A stretch of DNA of 64,000 bases from Pararhodobacter aggregans (GTDB lineage Bacteria; Pseudomonadota; Alphaproteobacteria; Rhodobacterales; Rhodobacteraceae). The translations under genes and the position numbers were made by a program. This document shows positions 1 through 9,223 of the stretch, in pieces. The DNA lies in the NCBI RefSeq assembly GCF_003075525.1, contig NZ_QDDR01000001.1, positions 777,282 to 841,281 on the forward strand, in the 5' to 3' direction. The notes under the pieces were generated by a model, which worked only from the letters and a program-made list of their open reading frames with translations, was not told the DNA's origin and searched no databases. Positions within the stretch are counted from its first letter, which is position 1. Each line of letters begins with the position of its first letter.

Positions 1-769
1 GATGATGGCGCAGCTGAACGCGCTGCTCGACAATTTGCAGATGACCCGCGGCGAGGGTGGCGAGCCCATGCCGGGCGGCGAGGCGATGGAGGGTCTGGGC
101 GACACGTTGGGCGAGCAGCAGGGCCTCGCCGACGAGACCTTCGAGCAATTGCAGGAGCAATTCGGCCAAGGCGGCCAGCCTCAGGACGGTCAACCGCAGC
201 AAGGCCAGCAACAGGGCCAGCAACAGCAGGGCCAGCAGGGCGAAGCCGGCAAGGATGATGAGCAGGCGATGCGCGAGCTGGCCGAGCGGCAGCGCGAATT
301 GCGCGAGCGGCTGCGCCAGCAGCAGCTGGGCGATCTGCCGGGCGAGGGCACCGACGAGGGCGAGGCCGGTCTGCAGGCGCTGGAAGAGGCCAACCGCGCC
401 ATGGATCAGGCGGCCGAGTCGCTCGAACAGGGCGACATGCGCGGCGCGTTGCAGCGGCAGGCCGAGGCGCTGGATGCCCTGCGCGAGGGGCTGCGCGAAT
501 TCCGCGACGCGATGGACGCCGACCGGCGCGAGCGCGCGGGCTCCGAGGGCGACCCGGATCAGGCGCAGGCCCAGGGCTCGGGCCGCGATCCTCTGGGCCG
601 CGAGATGGGGCCCTCGGCGCAGAGCGGGGATTTCGGCTCGGTCGTGCCGGGCGAGGATCCGCGGGAGCGGGCGCGCGAGCTGATGGACGAGATCCGCCGC
701 CGCCAGGCCGAACGCGAACGTCCCGAGGCCGAGCGGGATTACCTCAACCGGCTGATCGAGCCCTATTGA
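1..769 (+). CDS. TIGR02302/DUF4175 family protein, C-terminal part only
   Basis: The gene enters from the left edge; only the last 255 residues are visible and no start can be assigned. They are strongly low-complexity: a Gln/Gly-rich stretch around visible residues 55-82, then Arg/Glu/Ala-rich segments predicted to be helical or coiled coil, ending in LIEPY. This matches the tail of the alphaproteobacterial low-complexity family TIGR02302/DUF4175, membrane-anchored proteins of roughly 800 residues whose N-terminal membrane part would lie upstream. Function is not established. A palindromic repeat element follows 50 nt after the stop. Family assignment rests on composition and C-terminal layout only. 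Confidence 0.7.
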   Translation, partial: MMAQLNALLDNLQMTRGEGGEPMPGGEAMEGLGDTLGEQQGLADETFEQLQEQFGQGGQPQDGQPQQGQQQGQQQQGQQGEAGKDDEQAMRELAERQRELRERLRQQQLGDLPGEGTDEGEAGLQALEEANRAMDQAAESLEQGDMRGALQRQAEALDALREGLREFRDAMDADRRERAGSEGDPDQAQAQGSGRDPLGREMGPSAQSGDFGSVVPGEDPRERARELMDEIRRRQAERERPEAERDYLNRLIEPY

Positions 770-818
770 GCGGCGTCCCGCGGGGTGGGTTGCGAAGCAA
801 ACCTACGGGGCCTGGTCC

Positions 819-838
819 GGTGCGTGCGAGCACGCACC
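819..838. repeat. GGTGCGTGC palindrome, copy 1
   Basis: Perfect inverted repeat GGTGCGTGC-N2-GCACGCACC followed by CTACGGGG. The same element recurs at 1035, 3726 and 50993, each time close behind a stop codon. The 770-1058 spacer holds nothing else coding; it has this copy, a second copy and one other hairpin. Confidence 0.85.
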
Positions 839-999
839 CTACGGGGCCCGGGAGGACCGCCGTGCATCGCGCCGGGTCTCCGTGACACGCCCGGTGCGCG
901 AGGGGCCGGGCGAGATCCTCCTGCGTAGGGCGGCGGGATCCGACCCCGGCCTGCGCAGGGGCAGCGGCGAGGCGCGCGCACCCGGCGGGCGCCCTGTAG

Positions 1000-1018
1000 G
1001 GTGGGATTTCGTCCCACC
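1000..1018. repeat. hairpin GGTGGGA-N5-TCCCACC
   Basis: Seven-base perfect stem with a five-base loop inside the 770-1058 intergenic stretch, next to repeat copy 2. It resembles widespread GTAGGGTGGG-type intergenic palindromes. No T-run follows, so it is not called a terminator. Confidence 0.5.
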
Positions 1019-1034
1019 GTTGCCGCCCCGGTAG

Positions 1035-1054
1035 GGTGCGTGCTCGCACGCACC
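1035..1054. repeat. GGTGCGTGC palindrome, copy 2
   Basis: GGTGCGTGC-N2-GCACGCACC lying 4 nt beyond the stop codon of the minus-strand Lrp gene. The loop bases are TC rather than GA, as expected for the same element in inverse orientation. Confidence 0.85.
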
Positions 1055-1058
1055 GCCG

Positions 1059-1514
1059 TTACAACGGCCCCGGCAGGCGTTCCTCGCTGAGGAGTACATT
1101 GGCATCGACCGCGCCGATCCCGGGCAGGGTCATGATCCGCCGCCGGAGCACCCGCTCGAAATCCGCCAGATCCCGCGCCACCACCCGCAGCCGGTAATCA
1201 TAGAGCCCGAGGACGTGCTGGACCGTCTGCACCTCGGGGATGGCCGAGACGGCGCGTTCGAAATCCTCGAGGCTGACCCGGCCCTTGGCGGCGAGGCTGA
1301 CGCCGAGAAAGACGGTGACGCCGAAACCCAGCGGCGCCTGATCGAGGATCAACCGGCGCCCGGCAATCGCGCCCTCGTCCGTCAGGCGCCGGATACGCCG
1401 CCAGGCGGCGGGCTGGCTGAGCCCGAGCTTGCGCCCCAGGGCACCGGCGCTTTGCGTGGCATCCTCGGCCAGCGCCCGCAGGATCGCGCGGTCGGTCTCG
1501 TCGAGGGCGATCAT
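1059..1514 (-). CDS. Lrp/AsnC family transcriptional regulator
   Basis: A 151-residue protein of normal Lrp/AsnC size. It has an N-terminal winged helix-turn-helix (about residues 3-60, opening LDETDRAIL) and a C-terminal RAM effector/oligomerisation domain (about 70-145, with the family-typical GLYDYRL segment). An upstream extension of the frame to 1730 is Pro/Gly/Arg-rich and reads through repeat elements, so the internal ATG at 1514 was chosen. The ligand and targets cannot be read from the sequence. It has no close operon partner: it points toward the TIGR02302 gene and has 589 nt of repeat-filled DNA upstream. Confidence 0.85.
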   Translation of the reverse strand: MIALDETDRAILRALAEDATQSAGALGRKLGLSQPAAWRRIRRLTDEGAIAGRRLILDQAPLGFGVTVFLGVSLAAKGRVSLEDFERAVSAIPEVQTVQHVLGLYDYRLRVVARDLADFERVLRRRIMTLPGIGAVDANVLLSEERLPGPL

Positions 1515-2103
1515 CGGCGGCCCCGGGGGAGGGGTTTCGCCCTCGTCCCCCGCGCCCGCGGCGCGGTCTCCTCGGGCGACCGGCCGGGGGGCGCTGCCCC
1601 CCGGACCCCCCGGGATATTTGGGGCGCAAAGAAGGGGCGGGCGAGAGAGGCGCCCTTGGCGGCTTGGCCTGCGCCCGGGGCGGGGCGGGGGGCGCTGCCC
1701 CCCGGGCCCTCCGGGATATTGGGCGGGCAAAGAAGGGTGCGGGGCAGGGCGGCGGGGAGGCCGCCGTCTGTGGTCCGGCGGGGGCGGGCAGTGGGGGGGA
1801 CCCGGGCGTTCTGCGGGAGGGGCGTGGTGCCGGTCCCGGCCGACGCAGCGAGGCCAAAGCCGGTGCCGCGCACTGTGCCGTCGTCAGTGTCGGTGCCCCA
1901 GCGGTGTCTGGGGGGGCGGTGGGATGGGGCGGCGGGCGGCGCATTGCCGGCCGAGAGCCAAACCGGTGCGGCGCTGGTCGCGGGGGCAGCGCCCGGCCGC
2001 GCGTCCCCGTGTGGCGCCGTCCTGGCCGGAGCCGCCGTCAGGGCGCCGCCCCCCATGGGGTGCGCGCGAGGGGGCCGGGGCGTGCTGGCGGGCTCGGGGG
2101 CGA
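1515..2103. repeat. G-rich repeat-filled intergenic region
   Basis: 589 nt without a credible gene; all long frames here are Gly/Pro/Arg/Ala-rich artefacts. It holds a TTTCGCCCTCG...CTCGGGCGACC hairpin module (about 1531-1580), then two copies of the CCGGGATATTTGG...GCAAAGAAGG box (about 1600-1636 and 1700-1737), each preceded by a GGGGGGCGCTGCCCCCC hairpin. The rest is unique but very GC-rich. Confidence 0.7.
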
Positions 2104-2562
2104 TCACAGCGGCAGCGCCTCGCCGCGCTTGATTTCGGCCACGTGCATCAGCGCCTCCAGATCGGCGATATGGGGGAGGGTGAGGAGGCGGGTGCGGTAG
2201 ACCTCCTGGTAATGGGCCATGTCGCGGGCGATGACGTTGAGGCGCACGTCGACCCGGCCGAGGAAAGTCTGGATCTCCAGCACCTCGGGCACGTGCCGGG
2301 CGGCGGCGATGAATTCGTCGAAGGCGCGCGGGTCGGTCTTGTCGAGCGTGATCCTGAGCGAGACCTCGACCTCCCAGCCGAGGCGGCGCCAGTCGATCAC
2401 CGCGCCGACGCCCTTGAGGATGCCGCGCGCGCGCAGCCGGTCGAGGCGGCGCGAGGCCGTCGCCTCGGTCATCGTGGCGCGGCGGGCCAGTTCGGCCAGC
2501 GGCAGGCCGGGATCGGCCTGATACTGGCGCAACAGGCGGCGGTCGGTGTCATCGACGGACAT
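2104..2562 (-). CDS. Lrp/AsnC family transcriptional regulator, divergent from ilvC
   Basis: A 152-residue Lrp/AsnC protein: winged HTH from SVDDTDRRLL to about residue 60, then a RAM domain with the ARDMAHYQ segment. The open frame continues far upstream antisense to ilvC; the ATG at 2562 gives the family's normal length and N-terminus. It is divergently arranged with ilvC across a 129-nt spacer carrying an inverted repeat. By context it may respond to branched-chain amino acids or other amino acids and may act on ilvC; that link is inference. It is not closely similar to the Lrp protein at 1059-1514. Confidence 0.88.
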   Translation of the reverse strand: MSVDDTDRRLLRQYQADPGLPLAELARRATMTEATASRRLDRLRARGILKGVGAVIDWRRLGWEVEVSLRITLDKTDPRAFDEFIAAARHVPEVLEIQTFLGRVDVRLNVIARDMAHYQEVYRTRLLTLPHIADLEALMHVAEIKRGEALPL

Positions 2563-2595
2563 GAAAACCCCGAAAATACCAAGATCTGCGAATGA

Positions 2596-3714
<1,119 letters not shown>

Positions 3715-3725
3715 GTGCGGAAAAC

Positions 3726-3745
3726 GGTGCGTGCGAGCACGCACC
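3726..3745. repeat. GGTGCGTGC palindrome, copy 3
   Basis: GGTGCGTGC-N2-GCACGCACC followed by CTACG, 11 nt behind the ilvC stop codon and just before the ilvC terminator. Confidence 0.85.
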
Positions 3746-3769
3746 CTACGCCCCGGGCGTAGACGGGAG

Positions 3770-3801
3770 GGCGCGCGGCGAGGAGGCTGCGCGCCTTTTT
3801 T
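3770..3801 (+). terminator. intrinsic terminator of ilvC
   Basis: Perfect stem GGCGCGC/GCGCGCC (3770-3776 with 3789-3795) followed by a run of six T. Confidence 0.85.
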
Positions 3802-3830
3802 CATGGCGGCCTCTAGGGGGCGGGGTCATG

Positions 3831-3855
3831 AAAAAGGGGCCGCGAGGGCGGCCCC
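3831..3855 (-). terminator. intrinsic terminator of the lipoprotein gene
   Basis: Stem GGGGCCGC/GCGGCCCC with a short loop. On the minus strand it is followed by five T, 23 nt past the stop of the lipoprotein gene. Confidence 0.8.
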
Positions 3856-3878
3856 GGGCGTCCCGTTTGCAGCGCGCC

Positions 3879-4349
3879 TCAGCGGCGCGAGCGGCGGGAA
3901 TTGGTTTCGCCGACCACGACGATCTCCGAGGCGGTTTCCAGCTGCGCCTGGGTCAGCGCCGCGACGGCGGTGATGGTGCGCGTGGCCTCGGTATTCGGGC
4001 CTGAGACGGGCGCCGAGGGCGCGGCGGCGACGAAGCGGAAGGTCAGCACGCCGCCGACCGGGCGGCCGAAATTCTCGGGCAGCAGCTGCGCGTCCCACCA
4101 GCCGTCCGAGGGCATCAGCGCCTCGGCCCGGACGATGGCGCCGGAGGAGGTGCTCTCGATGGTCATCGCCGTCACCGCGGGCACCAGCGGGCGGCCGTCG
4201 ATCACGTCGCTGACCGGACCCAGTTCCGGGCGCGTGTCCTCGCTGGAACTGCCGAACCAGTTGCGCGGGTTCATGCGCGACTCGCGGAAGCCGCCGCAGC
4301 CGGAAACGGCGAGCGTGGCGACAAGCAGGATGGTCAGCGGCGCTTTCAT
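3879..4349 (-). CDS. predicted lipoprotein, unknown function
   Basis: A 156-residue protein opening with a classic lipoprotein signal: basic start, hydrophobic stretch, and lipobox AVSGC with the lipidated Cys at position 18. The mature part has no transmembrane segment or recognisable enzyme motif and ends in an Arg/Ser tail. It resembles conserved uncharacterised Rhodobacterales envelope lipoproteins. It is divergently arranged with sufE and has its own terminator, so it is probably monocistronic. Confidence 0.8.
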   Translation of the reverse strand: MKAPLTILLVATLAVSGCGGFRESRMNPRNWFGSSSEDTRPELGPVSDVIDGRPLVPAVTAMTIESTSSGAIVRAEALMPSDGWWDAQLLPENFGRPVGGVLTFRFVAAAPSAPVSGPNTEATRTITAVAALTQAQLETASEIVVVGETNSRRSRR

Positions 4350-4483
4350 CGGGTCTCTCCATGCGGGACAGGCGGGGCGGGCGCCCTTGGCCTAGCGCAA
4401 AGGCGGGGGGTTGAAAAGGGCGGGACTGGACCTTTGCCGCGCCGGGGCCTAGGTCTGGACCCGCAGCAAGGGGAAGACGCGCC

Positions 4484-4897
4484 ATGGCCCAGGCAGAGTT
4501 TGACGAGATCGCCGAGACTTTCGAGTTCCTCGACGATTGGGAGGACCGCTATCGCCATGTGATCGAGCTGGGCCGCGATCTGCCGCCGATGCCCGAGGCG
4601 TTGAAGGTGCCCGCGAACAAGGTGAACGGCTGCGCCAGCCAGGTCTGGCTGTTTCCGCAGATCGAGGACGGGCGCTTCGACTTCCTCGGTGCCTCGGACG
4701 CGATGATCGTCAGCGGGCTGATTGCGGTGCTGCACGCGCTTTACGCCGGGCGGCCGCTGGCCGAGGTGCCGGGCGTCGATGCGGCGGGCGCGCTGAAGCG
4801 GCTGGGGCTGGACGAGCATCTGTCGTCCCAGCGCTCGAACGGCCTCAGGGCGATGGTCGAGCGCATCAAGCTGGTGGCGACCGAGGCGCTGGGCTGA
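4484..4897 (+). CDS. sufE: SufE family Fe-S assembly sulfur acceptor
   Basis: SufE accepts persulfide sulfur from the cysteine desulfurase SufS and passes it to the SufBCD scaffold in the cytoplasm. The 137 residues are normal length. The sulfur-carrying Cys sits at residue 50 in the family motif NGCASQVW, and the motif region LPPMPEALKVPANKVNGC is typical. No other suf genes are adjacent, which is common for sufE in this order. It converges with the deaminase gene with only 3 nt between stops. Confidence 0.93.
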   Translation: MAQAEFDEIAETFEFLDDWEDRYRHVIELGRDLPPMPEALKVPANKVNGCASQVWLFPQIEDGRFDFLGASDAMIVSGLIAVLHALYAGRPLAEVPGVDAAGALKRLGLDEHLSSQRSNGLRAMVERIKLVATEALG

Positions 4898-4900
4898 GGC

Positions 4901-6244
4901 TCAGGCCATCAGCCGGGCGGTGGCGCGGCGGGCGCTTTCGGCCAGCGCCTGTTCGTCCAGCGTGACCAATTGCCCGTCGCGGACTATCTGACGACCTTCA
5001 ACCAGCAGGTGGCGCACGCGGTGCGGGCCGCAGAGGACCAGCGCCGCGACCGGGTCCCAGGACCCCGCAGCCTGCAGGGCGCGCAGGTCCCAGATGGCGA
5101 TGTCGGCGCGTTTGCCGGGCTCCAGCGAGCCCAGTTCCGCCGCCCGCCCCAGCACCGAGGCACCGCCCAGCGTGGCGATCTCCAATGCCTCGCGCGCGGC
5201 CATGGCGTCGGCGCCGTTCGCCACCCGCTGCAACAGCATCAATTGCCGCGCCTCGCCGATCAGGTCGCCCGCGTCGTTCGAGGCCGATCCGTCGACGCCC
5301 AGCCCGACCGTCACGCCCGCGTCCCGCATCGCCCGCACCGGGGCGATGCCCGAGCCGAGGCGGCAGTTCGAGCAGGGACAATGGGCGACGCCGGTTTTGG
5401 TATGGGCAAAGAGCGCGATCTCGGCGGCGTCCAGTTTCACGCAATGCGCGTGCCAGACATCGGCGCCGGTCCAGCCCAGTTCCTCGGCATACTGGCCCGG
5501 GCGGCAGCCGAACTGGGCCAACGAATAGGCGATATCCTCGTCATTCTCGGCCAGATGGGTGTGCAGCATGACGCCCTTGTCCCGCGCCAGCAGCGCCGCG
5601 TCGCGCATCAACTCGCGGCTGACCGAGAAGGGCGAGCAGGGGGCGAGGCCGACGCGGGTCATGGCCTGTGGCGAGGGGTCGTGGAAGGCGTCCACCACGC
5701 GGATGCAATCGTCGAGGATCGCCGCCTCGTCCTCGACCAGCGAATCCGGGGGCAGGCCGCCCTTGGACTCGCCGATCGACATGGCGCCGCGGGTGGCGTG
5801 GAACCTCAGCCCCAGCGCCCGGGCGGCGTGGATCGTGTCATCAAGCCGCGAGCCGTTGGGGTAGAGATAGAGGTGGTCCGAGGACATCGTGCAGCCGGAC
5901 AGCGCCAGTTCCGCCAGCCCCAGCTGGGTGGAGACCTGCATGTCCTCGGGCCGGTAGCGGGCCCAGATCGGATAGAGCGTCTTCAGCCAGCCGAAGAGCA
6001 GCGCGTCCTGCCCGCCCGGCACGGCGCGGGTCAGCGACTGATAGAGGTGGTGGTGGGTGTTCACCAGCCCCGGGGTGACGACGCAGCCCGAGGCGTCGAT
6101 CACCTCGGCCCCCGGGGCGGTCAGACCGGGGCCGAGGGCGCTGATGGCGCCGCTCTCGATCAGGATCGAGGCGCCCGCCAGCTCGCGCCGCGCGCCGTCC
6201 ATCGTCACCACCACCTCGGCGTTGCGGATCAGGATCTGTGGCAT
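4901..6244 (-). CDS. 8-oxoguanine deaminase (amidohydrolase)
   Basis: Predicted to hydrolyse 8-oxoguanine to urate and ammonia. The 447-residue protein has an amidohydrolase fold: a short beta-sandwich, then a TIM barrel with metal ligands in TPGLVNTHHHLYQS (about residues 55-70), HTHLAEN, a HAHCVKL segment and the catalytic Asp in LGVDGSASND. The PCSNCRLGSG segment is typical of the 8-oxoguanine deaminase branch (COG0402). The start at 6244 is preceded by AAGGG; the frame upstream is a shadow of the permease. It is the last gene of a minus-strand run with the permease and ureide genes. Other purine-like substrates (e.g. isoxanthopterin in sister families) are possible. Confidence 0.85.
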   Translation of the reverse strand: MPQILIRNAEVVVTMDGARRELAGASILIESGAISALGPGLTAPGAEVIDASGCVVTPGLVNTHHHLYQSLTRAVPGGQDALLFGWLKTLYPIWARYRPEDMQVSTQLGLAELALSGCTMSSDHLYLYPNGSRLDDTIHAARALGLRFHATRGAMSIGESKGGLPPDSLVEDEAAILDDCIRVVDAFHDPSPQAMTRVGLAPCSPFSVSRELMRDAALLARDKGVMLHTHLAENDEDIAYSLAQFGCRPGQYAEELGWTGADVWHAHCVKLDAAEIALFAHTKTGVAHCPCSNCRLGSGIAPVRAMRDAGVTVGLGVDGSASNDAGDLIGEARQLMLLQRVANGADAMAAREALEIATLGGASVLGRAAELGSLEPGKRADIAIWDLRALQAAGSWDPVAALVLCGPHRVRHLLVEGRQIVRDGQLVTLDEQALAESARRATARLMA

Positions 6245-6263
6245 CGTCTTTTCCCTTGGCGAA

Positions 6264-6287
6264 ACGGGGGCCCGGCGGGGCCCCCGT
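6264..6287 (-). terminator. hairpin between permease and deaminase genes
   Basis: Perfect ten-base stem ACGGGGGCCC/GGGCCCCCGT with a four-base loop in the 47-nt gap between the two genes, followed on the minus strand by TTTCG. The U-run is short, so it may only partly terminate or may stabilise the upstream mRNA, lowering deaminase relative to permease. Confidence 0.55.
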
Positions 6288-6291
6288 TGGA

Positions 6292-7698
6292 TCAGCCCTT
6301 CTGACCGGCGAGCCCGCCCGAGACTTCCTCGGTCGATTCCTCGGTCAGATGCTCGGGCAGCAGCAGGTTCAGCACCACCGCGATCAGCGCCGCGGGCAGA
6401 AGGCCCGAGGTCAGCAGGATCTGCGCCGTGCGCGGCAGGTGCTGCAGCGCCGAGGGCTCCAGCTGCAGGCCGAGGCTGACGGACAGCGCCACGGCGAAGA
6501 TCACCATGTTGCGCCGGTTCCAGTGGACGTCCGACAGCATCGAGATGCCCGAGGCGCAGACCATGCCGAACATGACGATGACCCCGCCGCCCAGCACGTT
6601 GATCGGCACGGTGTTGATGAAGGCGCCGACCTTGGGCACCAGCCCGCAGAGGATCAGGAACAGCGCGCCGAAGGTCACCACATGGCGGCTCATGACGCCG
6701 GTCATGGCGACGAGGCCGACGTTCTGGCTGAACGAGGTGTTGGGCAGGCCGCCGAAGACCCCCGCCAGCGCCGTGCCGAGGCCGTCGGCAAAAGTCGCGC
6801 CCTGGATCTCCTTGTCGGTGGCCTCGCGTCCCGCGCCGCCCTTGGTGATCCCTGAGGTGTCGCCCACCGTCTCGATGGCCGAGACGACCGCCATGAAGCA
6901 CATGCCGATGACGATGGCCCAGTCGAAGCGGAAACCCCAGTGGAAGGGCGAGGGCACGGTGAACCAGCCCGCCCGGTCCATCGGCGCGAAGCTGACCTGC
7001 CCCATGGCCAGCGCCACCAGGTAGCCGGCGATGATGCCGATCAGCACGGCGGCGACGGCGGCAAAGCCCCGGGCGAAGAACTTGATGGCCAGCGTGACGG
7101 CGATCACCACCAGCGCCGGCGTCCATTTCGACAGCGTGCCGAAATTCTCGGTCCCCATCAGCGGCACCCCGCCCGCGGCATACTGGATGCCGACCCGCAC
7201 CAGCGCGAGGCCGATCATCAGCACGATCAGCCCGGTGACCAGGGGCGGCAGGGCGAACCGGATCTTGCCGATCACCGTGCCGAGCAGGAAATGGAAGATC
7301 CCGCCGATGAAGACCCCGGTCAGCAGGCCCGCTAGCCCGGCGGTGCCCGCGCCTGCCACGGCCGGGATCATGACCGGGATGAAAGCGAAGGAGGTGCCCT
7401 GCACGATCGGCAGCCGCGCGCCGACCGGGCCGAAGCCGATGGTCTGGAACAGCGTGGCGATGCCGGCGAACAGCATCGACATCTGGATCATGTAGGTCAT
7501 GTCGGGAAAGCCCAGCGCCCCCTGATCCGAGCCGAAGCCGATCCCCGCCGCGCCGCAGACGATGATCGCCGGGGTCACATTGGCCACGAACATGGCCAGC
7601 ACATGCTGGATGCCCAGCGGTACGGCCACGCCGAGCGGTGGGGTATAGTTGGGGTCGCGCAATTGTTCGGGCGTGCCGATGCTGCTGCTGGCGGTCAT
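6292..7698 (-). CDS. NCS2 family nucleobase:cation symporter (xanthine/urate type)
   Basis: A 468-residue integral membrane protein with about 14 hydrophobic segments. It belongs to the nucleobase-ascorbate transporter (NCS2) family: QHVLAMFVANVTPAIIV in the first helix and the signature SFSQNVGLVAMTGVMSRHV near residue 320. Family members take up xanthine, urate or uracil with protons or sodium. Lying beside 8-oxoguanine deaminase and urate-degrading genes, it most likely imports urate, xanthine or an oxidised purine. It is transcribed ahead of the deaminase, separated by a hairpin. Confidence 0.93.
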   Translation of the reverse strand: MTASSSIGTPEQLRDPNYTPPLGVAVPLGIQHVLAMFVANVTPAIIVCGAAGIGFGSDQGALGFPDMTYMIQMSMLFAGIATLFQTIGFGPVGARLPIVQGTSFAFIPVMIPAVAGAGTAGLAGLLTGVFIGGIFHFLLGTVIGKIRFALPPLVTGLIVLMIGLALVRVGIQYAAGGVPLMGTENFGTLSKWTPALVVIAVTLAIKFFARGFAAVAAVLIGIIAGYLVALAMGQVSFAPMDRAGWFTVPSPFHWGFRFDWAIVIGMCFMAVVSAIETVGDTSGITKGGAGREATDKEIQGATFADGLGTALAGVFGGLPNTSFSQNVGLVAMTGVMSRHVVTFGALFLILCGLVPKVGAFINTVPINVLGGGVIVMFGMVCASGISMLSDVHWNRRNMVIFAVALSVSLGLQLEPSALQHLPRTAQILLTSGLLPAALIAVVLNLLLPEHLTEESTEEVSGGLAGQKG

Positions 7699-7813
7699 GA
7701 TCTGTCCTTTCCCGGGGGGAGATGTGATTTTTCGCGCCGTCTCCGCGCCCTCCCCCGGGGAAGCGGTCCGGTTAGGTCGTCGCCGGGTTGGCCCCGGTCT
7801 GGATTGAGGCGCG

Positions 7814-8302
7814 TTACTCCGTCACGGTATGGGCCGTGTCGAACCAATGCTCCTGAAGGTTGGGCGTGGGGCCGATCCGGTCGACCACGGCGAAAAGCCC
7901 GGGCGCGGCCAGCGGCGTCAGCACCCCGTGCCAGGTGCCCCGGTGCAGGTTGATCCCCTGCGCGCCATCGGTCAGGAAGGCCAGCGGCTGGCCGGGCCGC
8001 CCGCCCGCGTCGGGCGCGACGATGACCAGAAAGGGCTGCTGGTGCAGCGGCAGGAAGGCCTGACTGCCCTCGGGGTGACGCTCGACCATCTCCAGACGGT
8101 AGGGCAGGGCGCGCGGCTCGGCGTTGAAGACCGAGATCCCGGCCCGTCCCTCCGGTCCGAAATCGAGCGCCGCGCGGTCATGGAAGCGGCCGCAGAGGCC
8201 CTGGTTGATGATCTTGTCGGGCGCGCCACGCGCCTCCAGCACGTCGCCGAACGGGGCGAAGGCCGGGGCGGTCAGGGGCTGGAGGCGGATGGTCTGAGGC
8301 AT
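7814..8302 (-). CDS. allA: ureidoglycolate lyase
   Basis: Splits (S)-ureidoglycolate into glyoxylate and urea, the last step of ureide breakdown. The 162-residue protein matches the AllA cupin-like family: RLQPLTAPAFAPFGDVLEA at the N-terminus, the HPEGSQAF segment, and near the end a WHGVLTPLAAPGLFAVVDR motif. The ATG at 8302 was chosen; an upstream Met would add twelve unconserved residues. It lies downstream of the AllE-type gene in the same direction, as expected for consecutive steps. Confidence 0.93.
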   Translation of the reverse strand: MPQTIRLQPLTAPAFAPFGDVLEARGAPDKIINQGLCGRFHDRAALDFGPEGRAGISVFNAEPRALPYRLEMVERHPEGSQAFLPLHQQPFLVIVAPDAGGRPGQPLAFLTDGAQGINLHRGTWHGVLTPLAAPGLFAVVDRIGPTPNLQEHWFDTAHTVTE

Positions 8303-8386
8303 CGGGCGGCTCCTGGGCAGAGAAGCCGGGGGTTTCACACCCCCGGACCCCCGTGGCGTATTGTCAGCAGAATGAAGGGGCGGGGC

Positions 8387-9223
8387 TCAGGGCCTCGACC
8401 AGGGGCCGCGCAGGCGGGGATGGCGGTTCACGTCCTTGTAGAGGAGATAGCGGAAGGGGCCGGGGCCGCCGGCGTAGCAGGCCTGCGGGCAATAGGCGCG
8501 CAGCCACATGAAATCGCCCGCCTCGACCTCGACCCAATCGCGGTTCAGCTTGTAGACCGCCTTGCCCTCCAGCACGTAGAGCCCGTGTTCCATGACATGG
8601 GTTTCCTCGAAGGGGATGAGGCCGCCCGGCTGGAAGGTGACGATGTTCACATGCATGTCGTGGCGCAGATCGCGCGGATCGACGAAGCGGGTCGTGGCCC
8701 AGTCGCCCTTGGTGCCGGGCATCGAGGCGGGGGCATGGTGCTGTTCGTTGGTGACGAAGGCGGGCGGCTTCTCGATCCCCGGCGCCGGTTCCCAGATCTT
8801 GCGGACCCAGTGCAGCGTCGCGGGCGTGGTCTGCGGGTTCTTCAGGCTCCAGCGGGACCCCGCGGGGAGATAAGCGTAGCCGCCCGGCGCCAGCGCGTGC
8901 TCCTCGCCCTCGAGCGTCAGGACCGGGCGGCCCTCGGTGACGAAGAGGACGCCCTGAACCTCGGCCTCGGGCTCGCCCTGACCCTGGCTGCCGCCCTCGG
9001 GATCGAGCGTCAGGATGTATTGGGTGAAGGTCTCGGAAAAGCCCGACATCGGCCGGGCGATGATCCAGGCATGCGCCTTGTCCCAGCCCGGCAGGTAGGA
9101 GGTGACGATATCGCGCATCACGCCGCGCGGGATCACCGCATAGGCCTCGGTGAAGACGGCGCGGCCGGTGTGGATCTGGGTCTGGGGGGGCAGGCCGTCG
9201 GCGGGCCCGGCATAGGTGCTCAT
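8387..9223 (-). CDS. allE: bicupin (S)-ureidoglycine aminohydrolase
   Basis: Predicted to convert (S)-ureidoglycine to (S)-ureidoglycolate, releasing ammonia. The 278 residues hold two cupin domains (about 60-130 and 190-260). The second carries the metal-site segment IPFEETHVMEHGLYVLEG and the C-terminal part YCPQACYAGGPG is characteristic of the YlbA/AllE family. The start overlaps the stop of the PuuE-UraD gene (ATGA at 9220-9223), so the two are translationally coupled. The product feeds AllA directly downstream. Confidence 0.92.
   Translation of the reverse strand: MSTYAGPADGLPPQTQIHTGRAVFTEAYAVIPRGVMRDIVTSYLPGWDKAHAWIIARPMSGFSETFTQYILTLDPEGGSQGQGEPEAEVQGVLFVTEGRPVLTLEGEEHALAPGGYAYLPAGSRWSLKNPQTTPATLHWVRKIWEPAPGIEKPPAFVTNEQHHAPASMPGTKGDWATTRFVDPRDLRHDMHVNIVTFQPGGLIPFEETHVMEHGLYVLEGKAVYKLNRDWVEVEAGDFMWLRAYCPQACYAGGPGPFRYLLYKDVNRHPRLRGPWSRP

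Noticed and set aside
1515..2132. Several Gly/Pro/Arg-rich frames of 190-390 codons
   Set aside because: Composition artefacts in repeat-filled intergenic DNA; no ribosome sites, no homology by eye.
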